Assembly: GCF_001718695.1 (NCBI RefSeq) | Contig: NZ_CP013420.1 | Location: forward strand, 1,550,001-1,614,000 | Source: Burkholderia ubonensis | GTDB lineage: Bacteria; Pseudomonadota; Gammaproteobacteria; Burkholderiales; Burkholderiaceae | DNA: 64,000 nt | Direction: 5' to 3' | In this document: one piece after another, positions 28,591-37,932 of the stretch | How positions within the stretch are numbered: position 1 is the first letter of the stretch | Layout: each line of letters opens with the position of its first letter | Notes under the pieces: model-generated | What the model was told of the DNA's origin: nothing | What the model saw: the letters and a program-made list of their open reading frames with translations, nothing else | Databases searched by the model: none | Translations under genes and position numbers: made by a program

Positions 28591-28619
28591 TTATAAATTG
28601 GACGATCGAGGCGCGTCAA
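28591..28619 (-). promoter_or_regulatory. Cold-shock gene promoter
   Basis: On the minus strand TTGACG and TTATAA (or TATAAA) lie 17-18 bp apart, an excellent sigma70 match. It predicts a 5' UTR of roughly 110 bases. Confidence 0.75.
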
Positions 28620-28864
28620 GCAAATTTTTAACGCCCTCTTTATCAAAATCACATCAATGCCATTGGAATGGGCACACACTCGTCTTCTATTAACTAATTC
28701 GCGCCAAAACCCTGTCAATATTACCGGGCATGGAGCACCGTTAATCGAAATGATGAAAAACATACCGGGGTCGAATCATGCCGGTAAAATCCTCGGGGTT
28801 TTTTCCGGTTGCGCAAGCCGCGCCACGTTGCGATGCTGGAGTCACGCAATTGGAGGAGAAAGTC

Positions 28865-29128
28865 ATGTGGCTGGACGGAATCAAGCGCTTCGCGAGCCGG
28901 CTCGGCCGCGGCCGCCGAAAGTCGCGCGCCCTTGCCGACCCTGCACGTGAACAACCTTGCGAGGCCGAATTCGATACGACCTGGCATGGCGACCACTGGC
29001 AGAACCTGCTGGCGTCGCCGCTCGATGCGCGTCACTACGTGATGGAAGACTGGACGTACACGCCGCCGCAGGCGCAAACCAACGACGCGGAACCGGCTGC
29101 GAGACGCAAGCGACGCTCGTACTCGTAG
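28865..29128 (+). CDS. Small hypothetical protein (87 residues)
   Basis: Not recognised. A basic, Arg-rich N terminus (GIKRFASRLGRGRRKSRA), a central acidic/aromatic stretch (FDTTWHGDHWQNLLASP, VMEDWTYTPP) and a basic tail ending RRKRRSYS. No membrane segment. The very strong GGAGGAG ribosome-binding site 8 bp before the ATG supports translation. The upstream 375 bases hold the divergent cold-shock promoter. Confidence 0.65.
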   Translation: MWLDGIKRFASRLGRGRRKSRALADPAREQPCEAEFDTTWHGDHWQNLLASPLDARHYVMEDWTYTPPQAQTNDAEPAARRKRRSYS

Positions 29129-29169
29129 CGGCGCGGGAGAAGCCGCGGGGAAGGACAGGAACGACGGGC

Positions 29170-29197
29170 AAAAAAAAGCGCGACTGGAAAGTCGCGC
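29170..29197 (-). terminator. Rho-independent terminator, minus strand
   Basis: GCGCGACT and AGTCGCGC form an 8-bp stem with a 4-base loop. The minus-strand reading ends in eight T residues. It is oriented away from the gene at 28865-29128, so it ends a transcript coming from the right. Confidence 0.8.
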
Positions 29198-29253
29198 CGA
29201 CAAAGGTTTGGAGATCTTTTCCGTCAACGAAAAAGTCTGCTTCGGAAAGCAGA
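29170..29253 (-). ncRNA. Candidate small RNA (about 84 nt)
   Basis: On the minus strand, a -10 (TATACT, 29260-29265) is followed by a perfect 5' hairpin (TCTGCTT, TCCG loop, AAGCAGA, 29236-29253), a single-stranded linker of about 35 bases containing CTTTTTCG, and a strong terminator with eight U residues. There is no coding frame on this strand nearby to account for the terminator. The layout is that of an Hfq-type sRNA. The -35 is weak. Confidence 0.5.
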
Positions 29254-29648
29254 AATCGCAGTATAGCGACATAACATCCTTTCATTATCCATGCTCCGCA
29301 CAAACCTCTATTGCCGATGTGTCAATAATCGGATTGTTTGCGCGGTGGCGTTGGCAGTGTCGCGACGGCGCAACGTCAGTACGCACTGCTGACGACTGCA
29401 ATCGTATGTTGCGCCGCCGCAATGCCCGGATAATCGGGGCACTCCGCCCGCGCGACGATTCTTGCGCCATCCTAAATACAGTATTGCGGCACGCGCTTCT
29501 CTACCGGAGCCACGGCGCTTCATACACTACAAAACGGATTGGTGACTGAGCGGCCGCTGCCCCGCATGTCGCGCGCGTACCGCTCGATGGCGATGCGCGC
29601 GACAGCCCACTGCCGCTTCGATCGACAACAATCGTTTGGAGACAGATC
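29254..29648. other. AT-rich porin leader region
   Basis: About 395 bases with no credible gene on the plus strand. It is richer in A and T than its surroundings, as is common upstream of porins, and must contain the porin promoter. Apart from the sRNA -10 at its left edge I see no clear site. Confidence 0.4.
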
Positions 29649-30791
29649 ATGAAAAAGACGCTGATCGTTGCCGCATTGGCCGGCATTCCCGCGACCGCCG
29701 CGCACGCGCAAAGCAGCGTCACGCTGTACGGCCTGATCGACGCCGGCATCACGTACACGAATAACCAGGGCGGCCACAGCGCCTGGCAGCAATCGACCGG
29801 CTCGGTCAACGGCAGCCGCTGGGGCCTGCGCGGCGCCGAAGACCTCGGCGGCGGCCTGAAGGCGATCTTCACGTTGGAAAACGGCTTCGGCATCAATAAC
29901 GGCACGCTCAAGCAGAACGGCCGCGAATTCGGCCGTCAGGCATTCGTCGGGCTCTCGCACAGCGTGTACGGCTCGGTCACGCTGGGCCGCCAGTACGACA
30001 GCGTCGTCGACTATCTCGGCCCGCTGTCGCTGACCGGCACGCAATACGGCGGCACCCAGTTCGCGCACCCGTTCGACAACGACAACCTGAACAACTCGTT
30101 CCGGATCAACAACGCGGTCAAGTACCAGAGCGCGAACTACAACGGCCTGAAGTTCGGCGCGTTGTACGGCTTCTCGAATTCGAGCAATTTCGCGAACAAC
30201 CGCGCGTACAGCGTCGGCGCGTCGTACAGCTTCATGGGCTTCAACGTCGCGGCCGCATACATGCAGTTGAACAACAACGTGAACGGACTGGCGCAGGCGG
30301 TCAGCGATCCCGGCGCAGTCGCGGGCGACTGGACGTTCGCGGCCAGCCGTCAGCGCACCTGGGGCGCGGGCCTGAACTACTCGTTCGGCCCGGCAACGGC
30401 CGGTTTCGTGTTCACGCAGACGCGCCTCACCGATTCGGCCGGCATCAGCGCCGGACAGTCGGGTGTGTCGCGCGGCATCGCGCTCGCGGGCGGCACCCGC
30501 TTCAACAACTATGAAATCAACGGCCGCTATGCGCTGACGCCGGCACTGTCGCTCGCCGGCTCGTACACGTACACCGACGGGCGCATCGTCGGCCAGTCGC
30601 CGAAATGGCACCAATTCAACCTGCAGGCCGCCTACGCGTTGTCTAAGCGCACCGACTTCTATCTGCAGGGCGAATACCAGCGCGTCAACGCGGACGGCTT
30701 GGCGATCGGCGCGAACATCAACGGACTCGGCAGCGCGTCGTCGACGAACAAGCAAATCGCCGTCACCGCGGGTATGCGCCACCGCTTCTGA
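29649..30791 (+). CDS. General porin (betaproteobacterial OmpC-like)
   Basis: A 380-residue outer-membrane protein. The signal peptide cleaves after AHA (residue 20), followed by QSSVTLYGLIDAGITYTNN, the hallmark start of Gram-negative porin family 4 in Burkholderia and Neisseria. The PROM signature GSRWGLRGAEDLGGGL, SRQRTWGAG and the C-terminal aromatic AGMRHRF (needed for BAM assembly) are intact. It forms a trimeric diffusion channel. The start has GGAGACAG upstream. Monocistronic. Confidence 0.94.
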   Translation: MKKTLIVAALAGIPATAAHAQSSVTLYGLIDAGITYTNNQGGHSAWQQSTGSVNGSRWGLRGAEDLGGGLKAIFTLENGFGINNGTLKQNGREFGRQAFVGLSHSVYGSVTLGRQYDSVVDYLGPLSLTGTQYGGTQFAHPFDNDNLNNSFRINNAVKYQSANYNGLKFGALYGFSNSSNFANNRAYSVGASYSFMGFNVAAAYMQLNNNVNGLAQAVSDPGAVAGDWTFAASRQRTWGAGLNYSFGPATAGFVFTQTRLTDSAGISAGQSGVSRGIALAGGTRFNNYEINGRYALTPALSLAGSYTYTDGRIVGQSPKWHQFNLQAAYALSKRTDFYLQGEYQRVNADGLAIGANINGLGSASSTNKQIAVTAGMRHRF

Positions 30792-30876
30792 ACCATCGCA
30801 GCCGTCACGGGCGCTGGCCGTGCGGGCGCCGCGGACGTCGATACGCATCACTGCGACGCCGCACGCCGCTACCCGC

Positions 30877-31440
30877 TCATGCGTCGTCCCGCGCCGGATA
30901 GCGCACGTCGAGCACGTCGATCGGCTGCGGGCCGGCGGGCGTCATCAGCGTGACGGTGTCGCCGATCTTCGCCTTCAGCAGCGCGCGCGCGACGGGCGAG
31001 ATCCAGCTCACGTGACCGTGGTCGAGATCGACCTCGTCGATGCCGACGATCGTGATCGTGTGTTCCTCGCCGTCCGGCGTCGCATAGTCGACGGTCGCGC
31101 CGAAGAACACCTGGTCGGTGTTCTCCTGCCGGCTCGCGTCGACCACTTCGGCGATGTCGAGCCGCTTCGTGAGGAAACGGATGCGCCGATCGATCTCGCG
31201 CAACCGCCGCTTGCCGTAGATGTAGTCACCGTTCTCGGAGCGGTCGCCGTTCGACGCCGCCCACGACACGAGCCGCACGACTTCGGGCCGCTCGGCGTCG
31301 ATCAGGTTCAGCAGCTCGTCCCTGAGGCGCTTGTGCCCCGCGGGCGTGATGTAGTTCTTCGAGCCCGCCGGGATCGCCGTCTGGGCCTGGTCGAGATCGT
31401 CGTCGTCGCCGTCCGACTCTTTCACAAACGCCTTGTTCAT
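30877..31440 (-). CDS. greB: Transcription elongation factor GreB
   Basis: A 187-residue protein, longer than E. coli GreB because of an acidic N-terminal tail (ESDGDDDDLDQAQ). The coiled-coil domain has the acidic tip region (SENGDYIYGKRRLREIDRRI) with the GreB-type ENGDYIYGK sequence. The FKBP-like C-terminal domain follows (DQVFFGATVDYA to ARALLKAKIGDTV). It rescues backtracked RNA polymerase by stimulating transcript cleavage. Confidence 0.93.
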   Translation of the reverse strand: MNKAFVKESDGDDDDLDQAQTAIPAGSKNYITPAGHKRLRDELLNLIDAERPEVVRLVSWAASNGDRSENGDYIYGKRRLREIDRRIRFLTKRLDIAEVVDASRQENTDQVFFGATVDYATPDGEEHTITIVGIDEVDLDHGHVSWISPVARALLKAKIGDTVTLMTPAGPQPIDVLDVRYPARDDA

Positions 31441-31551
31441 GATGCTGATTCGATACGTGAATGACTGATGCCCCAAGGGTACACGAACGCGGGCATGCAA
31501 GATCAGGCGACATTTTTTGCGAATAAGGCTTCCCTTTTTACGCGACCCTGC

Positions 31552-31557
31552 TATAAT
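31552..31557 (+). promoter_or_regulatory. -10 element of the tRNA-Arg array
   Basis: A perfect TATAAT 13 bp before the first tRNA-Arg. The -35 region is weak (CTTCCC at 17 bp). Confidence 0.6.
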
Positions 31558-31570
31558 CCCTTTTCTGCGT

Positions 31571-31647
31571 GCGGCTGTAGCTCAGTTGGATAGAGTACTT
31601 GGCTACGAACCAAGGGGTCGTGGGTTCGAATCCTGCCAGCCGCGCCA
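31571..31647 (+). tRNA. tRNA-Arg (anticodon ACG), copy 1
   Basis: A 77-base cloverleaf with encoded CCA. Acceptor GCGGCTG/CAGCCGC, anticodon arm ACTTGGCT-ACG-AACCAAG. It is followed by a hairpin of the AGGGCCTTC type. Confidence 0.96.
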
Positions 31648-31708
31648 CCATTTTCGAGGGCCTTCCGAATCGAAGGCCCTTTCAGTTCGATGCAGTACCG
31701 TTTTGCGT

Positions 31709-31785
31709 GCGGCTGTAGCTCAGTTGGATAGAGTACTTGGCTACGAACCAAGGGGTCGTGGGTTCGAATCCTGCCAGCCGCGCCA
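31709..31785 (+). tRNA. tRNA-Arg (anticodon ACG), copy 2
   Basis: Sequence identical to copy 1 over the 77 bases, exactly 138 bp downstream. The hairpin after it has partly decayed (GGGGGCCTTC / GAAGGTCCC). Confidence 0.96.
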
Positions 31786-31846
31786 CTTTTTTGGGGGCCT
31801 TCCCACCGTAGAAGGTCCCGACAGTTGAAGTAGTACCGCTTTGCGT

Positions 31847-31923
31847 GCGGCTGTAGCTCAGTTGGATAGAGTACTTGGCTACGAACCAAGGGGTCGTGGG
31901 TTCGAATCCTGCCAGCCGCGCCA
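31847..31923 (+). tRNA. tRNA-Arg (anticodon ACG), copy 3
   Basis: Identical to the other two copies, again 138 bp further on, and followed by an intact terminator. Confidence 0.96.
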
Positions 31924-31930
31924 CTTCAGA

Positions 31931-31960
31931 AGGGCCTTCCTCCGGGAAGGCCCTTTTTTC
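31931..31960 (+). terminator. Terminator of the tRNA-Arg array
   Basis: AGGGCCTTCC / GGAAGGCCCT with a TCCG loop, then six T residues. Confidence 0.9.
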
Positions 31961-32051
31961 CTTTCCGCTCCCTTCTTCGACTTCCCTTCCGTCGCCCCAA
32001 AGAAAACGGCGGCCCGTGGCCGCCGTCTCGACTCGCCGCAACCGTGCAGCG

Positions 32052-34418
32052 TCAGTAGTCCTGCCGCTCGCGCTCGATCCGCATCCCGCCGTCGTGACGC
32101 GCATGCGCGCCGTCGTCGGTCGAACGCTCGCGCATGATCCGCATCACGTCCGGATTGGTCCGCACGCGCCGCATCACGTTCGCAAGGTGGACGCGGTCGC
32201 TGACCTGGATCACGAAGCGCAGCACCGTCGACTCGTGCGTGAGGTCCTCGTCCATCGCGATGTGGACGATGTTCGCGTCAGCCGACGTGATGTCCGCCGC
32301 CACGCGCGCGAAGATCCCCTTCGTGTTCTTCACGAGCGCCTTCACCGCGACGTCGAACAGGCGCCCCGGCTGCGGCGCCCATTCGACGTCGATCCAGCGG
32401 CCCGGATCGCGCCGGTGGATGCGCTGCGCAACGCGGCAATCGGTCGTATGAATCGCCATCCCCAAGCCGATGCCGATATAGCCCATGATCGCGTCGCCCG
32501 GAATCGGCCGGCAGCACGCGGACAGCTGCACCGACATCCCTTCGGTGCCGGTGATCACGACCGGCGGCGCATGATGCGCGGCATGACGCTCGGCCTTCGG
32601 CAGGTCGTCGTCCGCGTCGCGGCCGCTCATCAGCACCTCGATGCGCTTGGCCATCACCGCGGCGACGCGGCGGCCGAGGCCGATGTCCGCGAAGATTTCC
32701 TGGCGGCTCTTGTTGCCCGTCCACTGCACGAGCTTTTCCCATACTTCCGGCGTGACGTCCGCAAGCGCGAGACCGTAGCCCTTCAGGCTCTGGTCGACGA
32801 GCCGCTCGCCGAGCTGCACCGATTCGTTCAGGCGCATCGTCTTCAGGTAGTGACGGATCGCCGAACGCGCCTTGCCGGTGCGCACGAAGCCGAGCCATGC
32901 GGGATTCGGCTTCGAATACGGCGCGGTGATCACCTCGACGATGTCGCCGCTCTTCAGCTCGGTGCGCAGCGGCAGCAGCTCGTTGTTGATCTTCACGGCG
33001 ACGCACTGGTTGCCGAGATCGCTGTGGATCGAATACGCGAAGTCGAGCGCCGTCGCGCCGCGCGGCAGCGCCATGATCTTCGACTTCGGGGTGAACACGT
33101 AGACCGCATCCGGGAACAGGTCGATCTTCACGTGCTCGAGGAATTCGCTCGAATCGCCGGCCTCGCTCTGGATGTCGAGCAGCGACTTCAGCCACTGGTG
33201 CGCGCGCTTCTGCACGTCGTTGAGATCCGCGCCGCCGTTCTTGTACAGCCAGTGCGCGGCGACGCCCGCCTCGGCGATCTCGTGCATCTTGCGCGTGCGC
33301 ACCTGGAACTCGATCGGCGCGCCGAACGGGCCGACGAGCGTCGTGTGCAGCGACTGGTAGCCGTTGATCTTCGGGATCGCGATGTAATCCTTGAACTTGC
33401 CCGGCACCGGCTTGTACAGCGCATGCAGCGCGCCGATGCACGTATAGCAGTCGAGCGGATTCTCGACGACGACGCGAAAGCCGTACACGTCGAGCACCTG
33501 CGAGAACGACAGCTGCTTGTCGCGCATCTTCCGGTAGATGCTGTAGATCGTCTTTTCGCGGCCGGTGATCTCGGCGTCGATCTTCGCGTCGGCCATCGCA
33601 CGCTGCGCGGCCTCGAGGATCTTGCTGATCACCTCGCGTCGATTGCCGCGCGCGGCCTTCACCGCCTTCTCGAGCGTCGCGTAGCGATGCGGGTTGAAGT
33701 TCGCGAAGCTCATGTCCTGCAGCTCGCGATAGGTATTGTTCAGACCAAGCCGGTGCGCGATCGGCGCGTAGATGTCGAGCGTTTCGCGCGCGACGCGGCG
33801 GCGCTTTTCCATCGGCACCGCGCCGAGCGTGCGCATGTTGTGCAGACGGTCGGCGAGCTTGACGAGGATGACCCGCACGTCGCGCGCCATCGCGAGCAGC
33901 ATCTTGCGGAAGTTTTCCGCCTGCGCTTCCTCGCGGCTGCGGAATTCCATCTTGTCGAGCTTGGACAGCCCGTCGACCAGTTCCGCGACCTTCGGCCCGA
34001 ACCGTTCGGCCAGCTCGCTCTTGGTCACGCCCTGGTCTTCCATCACGTCGTGCAGCAGCGCGGCCATGACCGCCTGCGCGTCGAGCTTCCAGCCGGCGCA
34101 GATTTCCGCGACGGCGACAGGATGGGTGATGTAGGGTTCGCCGCTCTGGCGATATTGACCGAGGTGGGCTTCGTCGCTGAAGTGGAACGCCGCCTTGACC
34201 TCTTTGATTTCTTCCGGCGCCAGGTATTCGGCAAGCGCGGCGGTCAGTTTCGCGATCGAAACGACGCCGTGCTTGCGCGGCTGCTCCGGCGTGGCGGTCG
34301 GCCCGAACAGATGCCGGAACGACTGTTCGAGGACCGCGTCGATGTACTGGCGCGCAGGCGATTGTGCCGTGGCTTCGGTGGTCGGATCCGCGGAGGCGGA
34401 CGATGGGGTGGTGCTCAT
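32052..34418 (-). CDS. spoT: Bifunctional (p)ppGpp synthetase/hydrolase SpoT/Rel
   Basis: A 788-residue stringent-response enzyme. Domains in order: HD hydrolase (ITHPVAVAEI, then LLHDVMEDQG), RelA/SpoT synthetase (ITGREKTIYSIYRKM, KINGYQSLHTT), TGS (VYVFTPKSKIMALPRGATALDFAY), a conserved-cysteine region (VQLSACCRPIPGDAIMGYI) and a C-terminal ACT domain. The synthetase loop reads GKFKDYIA, the basic R/K-x-K-D type of bifunctional Rel/SpoT rather than the E-x-D-D of RelA, so both activities are expected. It is the last gene of yicC-gmk-rpoZ-spoT. GAGGAGG precedes the ATG. Confidence 0.95.
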   Translation of the reverse strand: MSTTPSSASADPTTEATAQSPARQYIDAVLEQSFRHLFGPTATPEQPRKHGVVSIAKLTAALAEYLAPEEIKEVKAAFHFSDEAHLGQYRQSGEPYITHPVAVAEICAGWKLDAQAVMAALLHDVMEDQGVTKSELAERFGPKVAELVDGLSKLDKMEFRSREEAQAENFRKMLLAMARDVRVILVKLADRLHNMRTLGAVPMEKRRRVARETLDIYAPIAHRLGLNNTYRELQDMSFANFNPHRYATLEKAVKAARGNRREVISKILEAAQRAMADAKIDAEITGREKTIYSIYRKMRDKQLSFSQVLDVYGFRVVVENPLDCYTCIGALHALYKPVPGKFKDYIAIPKINGYQSLHTTLVGPFGAPIEFQVRTRKMHEIAEAGVAAHWLYKNGGADLNDVQKRAHQWLKSLLDIQSEAGDSSEFLEHVKIDLFPDAVYVFTPKSKIMALPRGATALDFAYSIHSDLGNQCVAVKINNELLPLRTELKSGDIVEVITAPYSKPNPAWLGFVRTGKARSAIRHYLKTMRLNESVQLGERLVDQSLKGYGLALADVTPEVWEKLVQWTGNKSRQEIFADIGLGRRVAAVMAKRIEVLMSGRDADDDLPKAERHAAHHAPPVVITGTEGMSVQLSACCRPIPGDAIMGYIGIGLGMAIHTTDCRVAQRIHRRDPGRWIDVEWAPQPGRLFDVAVKALVKNTKGIFARVAADITSADANIVHIAMDEDLTHESTVLRFVIQVSDRVHLANVMRRVRTNPDVMRIMRERSTDDGAHARHDGGMRIERERQDY

Positions 34419-34483
34419 ATTCGCCTCCTCGGTCAGCAATCGTTGCGCGCGTGGACTACATGGCTGGAGTGAACCGGTGCGCG

Positions 34484-34687
34484 TTAGACCGGCACCTTCT
34501 TCAGCATCTCGAGGCCGACCTGGCCGGCCGCGATCTCGCGCAGCGCGACGACCGTCGGCTTGTCGCGGCTTTCGATCTTCGGCGTATGGCCTTGCGCGAG
34601 CTGCCGCGCGCGATAGGTGGCGGCGAGCGCCAGTTCGAAGCGGTTCGGGATTTGCTTCAGGCAGTCTTCGACGGTAATGCGAGCCAT
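34484..34687 (-). CDS. rpoZ: RNA polymerase omega subunit
   Basis: A 67-residue protein with the family start [19 protein letters not shown] and the RARQLAQG helix. It assists assembly of core RNA polymerase and contributes to the ppGpp site. It lies between gmk and spoT as in most Proteobacteria. Confidence 0.96.
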   Translation of the reverse strand: MARITVEDCLKQIPNRFELALAATYRARQLAQGHTPKIESRDKPTVVALREIAAGQVGLEMLKKVPV

Positions 34688-34748
34688 GTTGGGTAATTCC
34701 TTCTGAATATAGTGCTTATTCTACCTTATGTCCCTCGACACTCGCCCG

Positions 34749-35432
34749 TCATTCCGCGTGCGGCTGGTGGATGCCGAGCTCGATGAACAGCTCCGCATGT
34801 CGCGCGTACTGCGAAATGAAGCGCTGGCGCGTCGCGGCGACGATGCATTCGAGCTCGGCGAGCGCGCGATCGAAGTTCTCGTTGATCACGACGTACTCCG
34901 CTTCCGATGCGTGCGCCATCTCGCTGCCGGCCGCGAGGAGGCGCCGCGTGATCACGTTCGGCTCGTCCTGGCCGCGCTTCTTCAGGCGCTCCTCGAGCGC
35001 GTCGAGCGACGGCGGCAGGATGAAGATGCCGACTGCGTTGCGGAACTGCTTCTTCACCTGCTGCGCGCCCTGCCAGTCGATTTCGAGCAGCACGTCGTGG
35101 CCGTTCTTCATCTGCTCCTCGATCCAGACGCGCGAGGTGCCGTAGAAGTTGCCGTGCACCTCCGCGCTCTCGAGGAATTCGTGCGCGGCGTGGCGCGCAC
35201 GGAAATCGTCGACGGTCGTGAAATGATAATGCTGGCCATCCTGCTCGCCCGGACGCGGCTTGCGCGTCGTGTACGAGATCGACAGGCAGATATCCGTGTC
35301 CTTCGACAGCAGCGCGTTCACCAGCGTGGACTTGCCGGCGCCCGACGGCGCGACGACCATGAACAGGTTGCCGGGATAGATGCCGCCGTGCAGCGCATGC
35401 GCGGCGTGGCCGTCGTGGGTGGATTCGGTCAT
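34749..35432 (-). CDS. gmk: Guanylate kinase
   Basis: A 227-residue P-loop kinase (APSGAGKST, about residues 28-36) with the GMP-binding [22 protein letters not shown] and [10 protein letters not shown] motifs. It phosphorylates GMP to GDP. A 17-residue His/Ala-rich N-terminal extension precedes the usual start. The start lies 6 bp after the yicC stop, so the two are co-transcribed and supply GDP/GTP alongside the ppGpp enzyme in the same operon. Confidence 0.95.
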   Translation of the reverse strand: MTESTHDGHAAHALHGGIYPGNLFMVVAPSGAGKSTLVNALLSKDTDICLSISYTTRKPRPGEQDGQHYHFTTVDDFRARHAAHEFLESAEVHGNFYGTSRVWIEEQMKNGHDVLLEIDWQGAQQVKKQFRNAVGIFILPPSLDALEERLKKRGQDEPNVITRRLLAAGSEMAHASEAEYVVINENFDRALAELECIVAATRQRFISQYARHAELFIELGIHQPHAE

Positions 35433-35438
35433 GTTGCG

Positions 35439-36362
35439 TTACTCCAGGTTTTGCACTTGCTCACGCATCTGCTCGATCAGCAGCTTGAGCGCCATCGACG
35501 CATCGGCCAGTTCCTTGGCCGCCGCTTTCGAGCCGAGCGTATTCGCCTCGCGATTCAGTTCCTGCATCATGAAGTCGAGACGCTTGCCGACGCGGCCGCC
35601 CTTCTCGATCACGTGACGCGTTTCGTTCAGGTGCGCGGTGAGCCGCGACAGCTCTTCCGCGATGTCGATCCGGATGCCGTACATCGTCACTTCCTGACGG
35701 ATGCGCTCTGCGGCTTCCTCGCGCGACACGATCGGCGCGCTGCCTTCCGGCGCCGCGAGGCCGAGCGCTTCCTGCAGCCGCTCGACGATCTTCTGCTGAT
35801 GCTTCGCGATCAGCTCCGGCACGAGCGGCGTGATGCGCGCGACGATCGCCTCCATCTCGGCGACGTTCGACAGCAGCATCGCCGCGAGCTGCGCGCCTTC
35901 GCGCGAACGCACGACGACCAGCTCGTTGATCGCCTCCTTGCCGCACGCGAGCACCGCGTCGCGGATCGCGTCGGCCGACACGCCGCTCTCGGCGATCACG
36001 CCGGGCCAGCGCAGGATCTCGCCCGCGCGCAGGCGGCCCACGCCCGGGAACGACTCGAGCACCGTGCGCTCGAGGTCCGCGAGCTGGCCGAGCGCCGCCT
36101 GGTTCAGCGCGCCCGCGCCGATGCTCTGCTCGCCGCGCTGCAGGTTGATGCGCACGTCCACCTTGCCGCGCGACAGCTTGTTCATCAGCATCTCGCGCAG
36201 CGCGGGTTCGCACGCGCGCACGTCGTCTGGCATGCGGAAATTCAGGTCGAGGAAACGCGAGTTCACGGTACGCAATTCGACCGACACGCTGGTGCCGCCG
36301 TTGCCCGTCGCCGCTGCGAGTTCGCGTGTCGCGCTCGCGTAGCCCGTCATGCTGTAGATCAT
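35439..36362 (-). CDS. yicC: YicC-family endoribonuclease
   Basis: A 307-residue protein with the YicC N-terminal signature [15 protein letters not shown] and the DUF1732 C terminus ([18 protein letters not shown]). YicC proteins are reported as endoribonucleases acting on RNAs such as RyhB in E. coli. First gene of the operon with gmk, rpoZ and spoT; divergent from rph, the usual neighbour. Confidence 0.93.
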   Translation of the reverse strand: MIYSMTGYASATRELAAATGNGGTSVSVELRTVNSRFLDLNFRMPDDVRACEPALREMLMNKLSRGKVDVRINLQRGEQSIGAGALNQAALGQLADLERTVLESFPGVGRLRAGEILRWPGVIAESGVSADAIRDAVLACGKEAINELVVVRSREGAQLAAMLLSNVAEMEAIVARITPLVPELIAKHQQKIVERLQEALGLAAPEGSAPIVSREEAAERIRQEVTMYGIRIDIAEELSRLTAHLNETRHVIEKGGRVGKRLDFMMQELNREANTLGSKAAAKELADASMALKLLIEQMREQVQNLE

Positions 36363-36535
36363 GGTTCGTCTCGCCGTCTGAATGCCCTCGCGGGCCGGGG
36401 ATAAGTCGAGGCGCCCGGCGCATTCGCAAGCGCGGGGCGGGAAACGCGCATTATCCCATTTTTGGCGCAGACCCCGCCGGGCGCGCCGGCCGTTCGGCGC
36501 TAAAATCAGGGTTTCCTCCCAGCCATCTTTCCCTC

Positions 36536-37276
36536 ATGACGCAATCCACTTCCCGTCCGAGCGGCCGCCGCGCCGACGAACTGCGCAAGGTCACCCTGAC
36601 GCGCCACTACACGAAGCACGCGGAAGGCTCCGTGCTGGTCGAATTCGGCGACACCAAGGTGATCTGCACGGCGAGCGTCGCCGAGCGCGTGCCCGAATTC
36701 CTGCGCGACCGCGGGCAAGGCTGGCTGACCGCCGAATACGGCATGCTGCCGCGCGCAACGCATACGCGCAGCGATCGCGAAGCGGCGCGCGGCAAGCAGA
36801 CGGGCCGCACGCAGGAAATTCAGCGCCTGATCGGCCGCGCGCTGCGCGCGGTGTTCGACCTGGAGGCGCTCGGCCCGCGCACGATCCACATCGACTGCGA
36901 CGTGATCCAGGCCGACGGCGGCACGCGCACCGCGAGCATCACCGGCGCGTTCGTCGCCGCGCACGATGCGGTGTCGAAGCTGATCGCCGCCGGCAAGCTC
37001 GCGCGCTCGCCGATCACCGACCACGTCGCCGCGATTTCGGTCGGCGTGTTCGACGGCACCCCGGTGCTCGATCTCGATTACCCGGAAGATTCGCGCTGCG
37101 ACACCGACATGAACGTCGTGATGACGGGCGCGGGCGGCTTCGTCGAAGTCCAGGGCACGGCGGAAGGCGTGCCGTTCTCGCGCGACGAGATGAACGCGCT
37201 GCTCGACCTGGCGCAAAGCGGGATCGGCGAGCTCGTGCGGCTGCAGAAGGACGCGCTGGGTGTGAGCCATGTCTGA
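36536..37276 (+). CDS. rph: Ribonuclease PH
   Basis: A 246-residue phosphorolytic 3'-exoribonuclease that trims tRNA precursors. The start [36 protein letters not shown] and the [11 protein letters not shown] phosphate-binding region are all conserved. The ATG at 36536 is where homology begins. It overlaps rdgB by 8 bp. Confidence 0.95.
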   Translation: MTQSTSRPSGRRADELRKVTLTRHYTKHAEGSVLVEFGDTKVICTASVAERVPEFLRDRGQGWLTAEYGMLPRATHTRSDREAARGKQTGRTQEIQRLIGRALRAVFDLEALGPRTIHIDCDVIQADGGTRTASITGAFVAAHDAVSKLIAAGKLARSPITDHVAAISVGVFDGTPVLDLDYPEDSRCDTDMNVVMTGAGGFVEVQGTAEGVPFSRDEMNALLDLAQSGIGELVRLQKDALGVSHV

Positions 37277-37895
37277 CGATCGCCTCACGCCGCCGCTGTC
37301 GCGCATCGTGCTTGCGTCGAACAATGCGGGCAAGCTGCGCGAATTCACGGCGATGTTCTCGACCGTCGGCATCGACGTGATTCCGCAGGGCGACCTCGCG
37401 GTTCCGGAAGCGGAAGAACCGTACCGCACGTTCATCGAGAACGCGCTGACGAAGGCGCGGCACGCGGCGCAGCTCACCGGGCTGCCGGCGATCGCCGACG
37501 ATTCGGGGCTGTGCGTGCGCGCGCTGCGCGGCGCGCCGGGCGTCTATTCGGCGCGCTACGCGCAACGCGCGGGGCTCGAGAAAGGCGACGCGGCGAACAA
37601 CGCGCATCTCGTCGACCAATTGCGCGACGTCGCAGACCGCCGCGCGTACTACTGCTGCGTGCTCGCGCTCGTACGGCATGCCGACGATCCGGAACCGCTG
37701 TTCGCCGAAGGCCGCTGGCACGGCGAGATCGTCGACGCGCCGCGCGGCGCGCACGGATTCGGCTACGACCCGTATTTCTACCTGCCGTCGCTCGGCGCGA
37801 CGGCCGCCGAGCTCGAGCCGCCGGTGAAGAACGCGCTCAGCCATCGCGCGCTCGCGCTCAAGGCGCTGCTCGCGCGGCTTGCGGAGGGAGAATGA
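37269..37895 (+). CDS. rdgB: XTP/dITP pyrophosphatase (RdgB/HAM1)
   Basis: A 208-residue enzyme removing non-canonical purine nucleotides. The substrate-binding [10 protein letters not shown] is near the N terminus, followed by [25 protein letters not shown] and [12 protein letters not shown]. It is translationally coupled to rph upstream; hemW follows 37 bp downstream. Confidence 0.95.
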   Translation: MSDDRLTPPLSRIVLASNNAGKLREFTAMFSTVGIDVIPQGDLAVPEAEEPYRTFIENALTKARHAAQLTGLPAIADDSGLCVRALRGAPGVYSARYAQRAGLEKGDAANNAHLVDQLRDVADRRAYYCCVLALVRHADDPEPLFAEGRWHGEIVDAPRGAHGFGYDPYFYLPSLGATAAELEPPVKNALSHRALALKALLARLAEGE

Positions 37896-37932
37896 ACCGC
37901 CCCCACGCTCACATTCGTTCGCGGGGGGCGCC

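Larger units (their letters stand above)
31571..31923 (+). repeat. Triplicated tRNA-Arg unit, exact 138-bp period
   Basis: The starts at 31571, 31709 and 31847 are exactly 138 bp apart. Each unit consists of a short TTTGCGT-type leader, the tRNA and a hairpin. The tRNAs are identical while the spacers have diverged, indicating tandem duplication with selection or gene conversion on the tRNA. Confidence 0.9.

Noticed and set aside
31571..31923. CRISPR array or rRNA-associated repeat
   Set aside because: The repeated unit is a complete tRNA cloverleaf with CCA.
31875..34472. Long plus-strand open frame across the spoT region and through a tRNA
   Set aside because: Antisense shadow of spoT; it starts inside tRNA-Arg.
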